From Neolentinus lepideus HHB14362 ss-1 (taxonomy: Eukaryota > Basidiomycota > Agaricomycetes > Gloeophyllales > Gloeophyllaceae), in contig KV425621.1 of the NCBI GenBank assembly GCA_001632425.1, positions 94,019 through 158,018 on the forward strand: DNA of 64,000 nucleotides. Reading direction: 5' to 3'. Under the pieces are notes generated by a model, which worked only from the letters and a program-made list of their open reading frames with translations, ran no database searches and was not told where the DNA came from. Shown piece by piece: positions 59,000-64,000 of this stretch (position 1 is its first letter; the number at the start of each line of letters is the position of its first letter). The position numbers and the translations under genes were made by a program.

Positions 59000-60708
59000 A
59001 TGAAGCTCGTTGGAAAATACATCAACAAGGAGGGCTCTGTACGTCCAAGCACTGTGACCACTAGCTTCCTGACTGAACTGCTTAGGGGTATGTTACTCTT
59101 CGTCCCGAGGACGACGAGGATATGTGGCACCTCTACAACCTGATTCAAGAGGTAGGTACCTGTCTCTGCATCTCCATACATCCTGCATCCGAGACTTGTC
59201 GAGAATCAATGACATGCTTGACCAGCAATGAAACGATTGTTTAACAGGGCGATCAAGTTCGCGCGCCTGCGATTCGGTATGTATCTCTTTGTCTGTTATA
59301 CTGCGTCCACTTGACCCGCTTTGATTCTCAGACGAGTGCAAAATGTCACCGCAACAGGCTCAACAGACTCTCACCGTGTCCGCACAAGCCTCACACTTGT
59401 AGTCACCCACGTAGAGTTCACCCCAGCCATCACCTCCTCTACCGCCGACACCACCAACCCCAATTCTACCACATCCGCGGATGTCACTGCATCCATCCAG
59501 ATCTCCGGGCGGGTGGCAGTGGAGAATCAGCATGCTAGAATGGGTGCATATCATACGCTGGATATCGAGGTGAACAGGGATGTGAGAATCATCAAGGACC
59601 AGTGGGATAGCATTGCGCTGAATCGGGTCGAAGAGTCTTGCGTACCTGGACGAGGTGCGGAGGTCGCAGCCGTTGTTTGCGGGGAAGGTAAGTAGACATC
59701 TTGTACCCATTCAATCACAACGTTGATCAAATCAACTATCTATCAGGGACTGCAGCCTTCGTCCTCCTCTCCGAGCACCTGACCACAATCCGGCACCGCC
59801 TCACCTCCTCCATCCCGCGCAAAACATCCTCCTCTTCTATGCACGAGAAAGGCTTAACGCGCTTCTACTCCCAGCTCTACGACGCGTTTCTCCGCCACAT
59901 CCCCTATGCTTCGCCGACGATCAAGGTCATCGTGTTTGCCAGCCCTGGCTGGATTAGAGACTCGGTATACGATTATATTGTGAAGGAGTCAGAGAGGACG
60001 GGGAATAAGGCGCTGTTGAGGGCGGTGAGGGAAAAGGGTGTCAAGATCCATGTCAGTAGTCCGCACGTCCATAGTTTGGTGGAGGTTTTGAAGAGTCCTG
60101 TGGTAAGTCACGGCAGATCTGCGATCCTAACACGTTGGCTGATTGAACCCTTACCCCAGATTGCGGCCCAGCTGAAAGAGACCAAATTCGCCAAGGAAGG
60201 TATTACACTGGACAGGTTCTTCAAGATGCTCGGCTCCGATGAAATGCGAGCTTGGTACGGACCCGATCATGTTGCGCTCGCAATAGATCGAGGAGCCGTG
60301 GGTACTCTACTTATTTCAGATCAACTCTTCCGGTTCGTCACCCTTACTTTCAGTGCTTCTATTCAAGTTCTCGATTTGATCAATAGCCCTCCAGGGCGAG
60401 CGACCCTGCTGAGAGGAAGAAATACGTAGGCCTCGTAGAAGCTGTCAAGGAGAAAGGAGGGGAAGTCATCATTTTCTCTAGTATGCACGAGTCCGGACAA
60501 CGTAAGTTGTCTTTCGGGCTTCTCTGTATGGCGGTCCCTGGCGTTAAATCCTTGCTTTACAGAACTGAATCAGTTAACTGGAATTGCTGCCATCTTGACA
60601 TTCCCTCTGGACGTGGAAGTGGTTGAGGCGGAGGAGAGAGAAGCTAGAGAGGCAGAGGGAGAGGAGAGGAGAAGGGCTGAAGCTGAAGCAGCTGGTAATA
60701 AATCATGA
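59000..60708 (+). CDS. DOM34: Dom34/Pelota ribosome rescue factor
   Basis: About eight short and long exons, ATG at 59000 ([13 protein letters not shown]). The N-terminal domain reads [20 protein letters not shown] then [20 protein letters not shown]. The central domain has [20 protein letters not shown] and [20 protein letters not shown]. The C-terminal eRF1-like domain has [20 protein letters not shown] and [20 protein letters not shown]. The last residues are charged and end AAGNKS at 60708. Dom34 pairs with Hbs1 to rescue stalled ribosomes in no-go decay; it lacks the GGQ of eRF1, as expected. Confidence 0.95.
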
Positions 60709-60881
60709 GGCACTGAAAGTGTAGAACGAAGTTGCCCAGGTTTTGTATCAGTACATCATGTAACATTACATCGGAAGTGTATCCTGCTGCTTGTATACAA
60801 ATCTAATGGTGCCAATCAGATTTGTCCTCAACTCAGAAGCGCCTGGATATAACTCTTGATTCCCTCTTTCCTCGCCGGCCT
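60709..60881. other. convergent 3' region DOM34 / URA3
   Basis: 173 nt between convergent stop codons; nothing else seen. Confidence 0.5.
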
Positions 60882-61833
60882 TTACTGTTCTCCAATGCGC
60901 TCCAAATACGCCTTCCAGCCCTCCTTCATATACCTCTCCGCCTGACGTCTCACACCGTCGACGTCCAGCGCATTGGGATTCCCGTAAACGCCCCTCCCGA
61001 CAATAATCACATCACACCCACTCTCCACAATCACCTCCCTTGGCGTCCTGTACTGCTGGCCCATCCCATCGCCTTTCACATCCAGCCCCACACCAGGCGT
61101 CAGGATCAAAAAATCCTCCTCCTCTGTCCCACTTCCTCCTTCCGCACCGACGCCGTCCATCCTTTGCTGGGCAATGAAGCCCATGACAAAGTCCTTATGT
61201 GCTCGAGCCATTTTGACGGCGTCTTCCGTGTACGAGCCGACTGCGAGGCTGCCCTTGGTGGACATCTCGGCTAGAAGGAGCAGCCCCCTACCAAGGGACT
61301 TGCCAACTGATGCGAGGCCGGTGATGATGGAGGGGCCCGGGACGGGGTGGGCATTGGTGATGTGCGACCAGGAGGCGATTTTGTGGACGCCGGAGGAGTA
61401 TTGCAGGGAGACGGTGTTGCCTTGGGTAGGGAGTCAGACTTCGTACATATAAGTTCAACTGGGGAGGAGAGACGTACCAATGTCTGCGAACTTGCGGTCT
61501 TCAAAGATTAGGAAGTCGTGTTTCTTGCTCAGCACTTGTAGTTGCTCGATCAGGTCGTGGTCAAAGTCTTCGATGATATCGATGTGCGTCTTACTTTCGG
61601 CGAACCATCAACTTCCGAACTCAATATCGTGGCTTCAAATACTCTCTTACCTTGACAAGACACACAAAAGGTCCGACCAGGTCAATGATGGCCAGAAAAT
61701 TGGCCTTGCGCGTTACGTCGACGCTGACACATAAATTGGACTTCTTGCGGTCAATAGTCTCGAGAAGCTGCTTGGCGGCCGTGTTGGGGTGGTCCTTTGC
61801 GCGCTGCGCGTATGTCTTCGTTTTGGTTACCAT
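60882..61833 (-). CDS. URA3: orotidine-5'-phosphate decarboxylase
   Basis: Three exons; ATG at 61833 gives [20 protein letters not shown], the usual start of basidiomycete OMP decarboxylases. Catalytic segments are [33 protein letters not shown] and [16 protein letters not shown] (the Lys/Asp network, split by an intron inside ADIG). [20 protein letters not shown] and the phosphate-binding [20 protein letters not shown] and [12 protein letters not shown] follow, ending ERIGEQ at 60882. It converts OMP to UMP in pyrimidine synthesis. The start in an upstream longer frame was rejected because its first 75 residues are unlike the family. Confidence 0.96.
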
Positions 61834-62111
61834 GTCAGTCCAAGGGAGATGGGTGTTTTGACTGAGTCTCGCATGCGCTATTATTAGGTCGGCTGTGATT
61901 ACCATATTTGGTATGCAGTCACCGTAGCACTTCAATTGGGAACGTTCACCCATTGCCACTAGACTACTACTAACGGTGAGTGCATCAGTCATGCTAGCCA
62001 ATAACCCTCCCTTCCAGAGCACGCCATCCGGGACTGCACAAAGCACCCTTTCACCCATCAGCCCTAGTGCGTAGTAGATGCTAACTTAGGTCTTGCGGCA
62101 CACAGTGTAAC
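61834..62111. promoter_or_regulatory. divergent promoter URA3 / SWT1
   Basis: 278 nt between start codons. No obvious motif; holds both promoters. Confidence 0.45.
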
Positions 62112-63587
62112 ATGGGTGCCGTAGCTAGTCCAGTTAATGAAGATGCCTATCTTCGAACGACCCTTGAAAACATCGATCAGGTGGCAAATGAGGATGTGGA
62201 AATGCGAGTACGTCTTATCCCTTTGTTTGACTTTGTCCTGTAGTAGAGCATCTTTACGAGGTTGGGACTTGTACGGAATAGGTACCATTAACGAACCAAA
62301 CGATATGTTTGGTCCTTGATACCAATATACTTCTACACCACCTGGAACTCATTCAGCGGTTCACCGCAGACATTGAGCAAGTCAACTTACGCGTGACAAT
62401 CATCATACCCGGAATTGTGGTGTATGAGCTCGACAGGTACTTCGTATGCCATTCTGCCCTTGGGTGCATTGCTGACGCCAGTACAAAGCCAAAAGAACCG
62501 CGGCAAGCTCTCCTGGTTCGCGCGGAGCGCATCAACATGGATCCTGGAGAAATTCCGTCAACGCAAGTCCGTCAGGGGGCAGTCGCACTCTGAAACATGC
62601 ATGCCCTCTGGAAGCTGGAAGAAACGGGACAGGCAAAGCGTGAGCATGATGGCTCCCGTGATGTCCGCTATCGTGCTAATCTTGGTGACTGTCCGCAGTA
62701 CTTTGATTCAGATGGATTGAATGACGACTTGATCCTTGACTGCTGCCTGTACTTCCACGAAAGACGAGGCCTGCCGGTCGTCCTTTGCACTGGTGATCAC
62801 AATTTAATTCTGAAAGCACAGCCGCAAGGTAGGTGACGGATCTTGTGCTGTGTACATTGAATTCACCGCAGTGATATAAATACATCTAGGCATTCCGGCG
62901 CTGAAGCCGGAACCAAGGTGCTCTAGTCGACACTTTGCTCGTTTACTCTTTGGCGACGATTCTGGCTACATTGACCTATACCGCTTCAGCGACCATCGCG
63001 AGTCTTTTGAGCCCACCACTTCGATCAAACGTGCGCTCCCACGCGCTCTACAGCCGTCTCTCCAAGATGACGATGCGATGGAAATCGATGATACGAATGC
63101 TGGTGCCTCCCGCATTATGACGCCGTATGAGCTGGAACCGAGCCACGCCTGGGATTCCCTCCATCTGCAGATAATCCGGACATTCACCGTTCTCCTGAGG
63201 GAGCTCGTCCGGCGCGTCGGCGAGCCAGATGTCGCACGGACCGTGAAGGAGCTATCTACGCAGTCCAGATACGCACCTGAATACACTCGCAAGATCCTGG
63301 ACCTCTGGAGCGCGCGGGACTGCTTAGACTATCTGAACGCCAAGAAGCCCCAGGCGAAGACGTACCCACGGGTGGAGGACTTTTTGTCTATGCCGTATGT
63401 GGGGAAGGGTACAGGAGCGCGGCCCGGACACCAGTGGGCAGCTGGGGACTGGCACGCTGCGTTGGACGGGCTGTGGAAGGTTAGCAGTGCGTGGGAGGAG
63501 GGGTCGATCCAGGAGTGGCTGCGAGCGTTGGGGCCACATCTAGCGTATGTGCTAATGCATGCACCCGCCCGTCCCGTCGGGTGCTGA
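62112..63587 (+). CDS. SWT1: Swt1-type PIN-domain endoribonuclease
   Basis: Five exons from ATG 62112 (MGAVASPVNEDAYLRTTLE). The PIN domain starts VLDTNILLHHLELIQRF, continues VTIIIPGIVVYELDSQKNRG and LSWFARSASTWILEKFRQR, and keeps the acidic residues in LNDDLILDCCLYFHERRG and VLCTGDHNLILKA. This matches yeast Swt1, a nuclear envelope-linked RNase in mRNA quality control. The long last exon gives a helical C-terminal half (PYELEPSHAWDSLHLQIIRT; RKILDLWSARDCLDYLN) as in Swt1 proteins, ending APARPVGC at 63587. No WW domain is present, in contrast to the animal protein. Confidence 0.85.
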
Positions 63588-63655
63588 ATGGGCTGGTGTT
63601 TGCGTCAGATTGGAGACATATTTGTTTTGTTTTTCTGAGATTGGATAGTGTACTT

Positions 63656-64000
63656 TCATGTCAAGGAATAATGTAGCGTAATGTACAGGAACACATATTG
63701 CAGCGTCGGGTGTTGCAATGCCGTCCCGTCGATTCGATCTTCGATGATCGCGGCACGAAGCGCAGGCGAGACTGTGACAACGGTAGCAGAGGCTGACGCG
63801 CGGTGGTCAATGTTGTACTGAACGCTCACGACGACGGCGACAGCGATGGACCCGTGGGCGCGCAGCAGCAGGAACGGGCTGTACCGGCGAGGGTCGTCGA
63901 TGACAGGTAGTAGTAGCATATATAGCACACGTGGGAATGCCGGGAGCAATCCCTTCAGGGGTGAGTCCACTGCCCCCACTACTCGCAATTTCTTTTCGGA
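63656..64000 (-). CDS. probable 3' end of a further gene, cut by the window
   Basis: From the right edge the minus strand is open to a stop at 63656 with strongly C/G-ending codons (for example in PRRYSPFLLLRAHGSIAVAV and RAAIIEDRIDGTALQHP). I do not recognise the protein, and frame or intron boundaries cannot be settled without the next sequence. A plus-strand reading with a GTGAGT donor near 63959 is an alternative. Confidence 0.35.
   Translation of the reverse strand, partial: SEKKLRVVGAVDSPLKGLLPAFPRVLYMLLLPVIDDPRRYSPFLLLRAHGSIAVAVVVSVQYNIDHRASASATVVTVSPALRAAIIEDRIDGTALQHPTLQYVFLYITLHYSLT

Noticed and set aside
61834..62058. N-terminal extension of URA3 from an ATG at 62058
   Set aside because: The extra 75 residues are unlike any OMP decarboxylase start and would occupy most of the divergent promoter.
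1..64000. CRISPR arrays, bacterial operons or phage-like clusters
   Set aside because: No regularly spaced repeats or bacterial gene organisation; intron-rich genes show a eukaryotic nuclear genome.

Overview
The window is nuclear DNA of a filamentous basidiomycete, most likely an Agaricomycete. Genes are close together on both strands. Nearly all are broken by many 45-75 nt GT-AG introns with CTRAY-type branch sites, so most open frames are single exons; the gene models here were made by joining exons at GT-AG sites until a family-like protein resulted. The set of fungal housekeeping genes (qa-4-type dehydratase, Fmp27, Ste14, Met6, Ura3) fits this. I cannot name the species.

Left part (1-18.6 kb): the N-terminal half of a giant Fmp27/BLTP2 lipid-transfer protein running off the left edge; a 3-dehydroshikimate dehydratase; DNA polymerase epsilon subunit B divergent from a PHAF1/UPF0183 protein; an Sdt1-type HAD nucleotidase; ribosomal protein eL6; a membrane-anchored copper amine oxidase; a Cox18/Oxa1 insertase; and a small DUF7704 membrane protein. 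From 18.6 to 23.1 kb lies a gene-poor pocket. It holds a heavily decayed copy of 3-ketodihydrosphingosine reductase, an unassigned coding-like fragment, an intact FEX fluoride channel gene, and a possible short hAT-like element just upstream of the next gene.

Middle part (23-47.6 kb): casein kinase 2 beta with a long acidic tail, ribosomal protein eL36, a VTT-domain membrane protein, an unrecognised basic/proline-rich protein, a Sal1-type calcium-regulated mitochondrial carrier, a hidden three-exon Tma17/Adc17-like gene, a DUF2985 membrane protein, methionine synthase Met6, a Ran1/Sks1-type kinase, xylitol/sorbitol dehydrogenase, and an unrecognised acidic protein. Right part (47.6-64 kb): Mef2 (mitochondrial EF-G2), Ste14, ribosomal protein uL6, Pcf11, an Asp/Glu-racemase-superfamily enzyme fused to a GAF domain, an MFSD10-like transporter, Dom34/Pelota, Ura3, an Swt1-type PIN nuclease, and probably the end of a further gene at the right edge.

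There is no metabolic or defence cluster; the genes are mostly independent housekeeping functions sharing short divergent promoters. The most notable observations are exon-level and evolutionary. The copper amine oxidase appears to need a 2-nt microexon next to an 11-nt exon exactly at the TPQ cofactor site. The DUF2985 gene needs 8-nt and 14-nt exons. The carrier gene uses a GC-AG, frame-neutral intron. The sphingolipid reductase pseudogene has lost its catalytic Tyr. The intronless, GC-rich racemase-superfamily/GAF fusion sits in a G-skewed island of about 2.3 kb.
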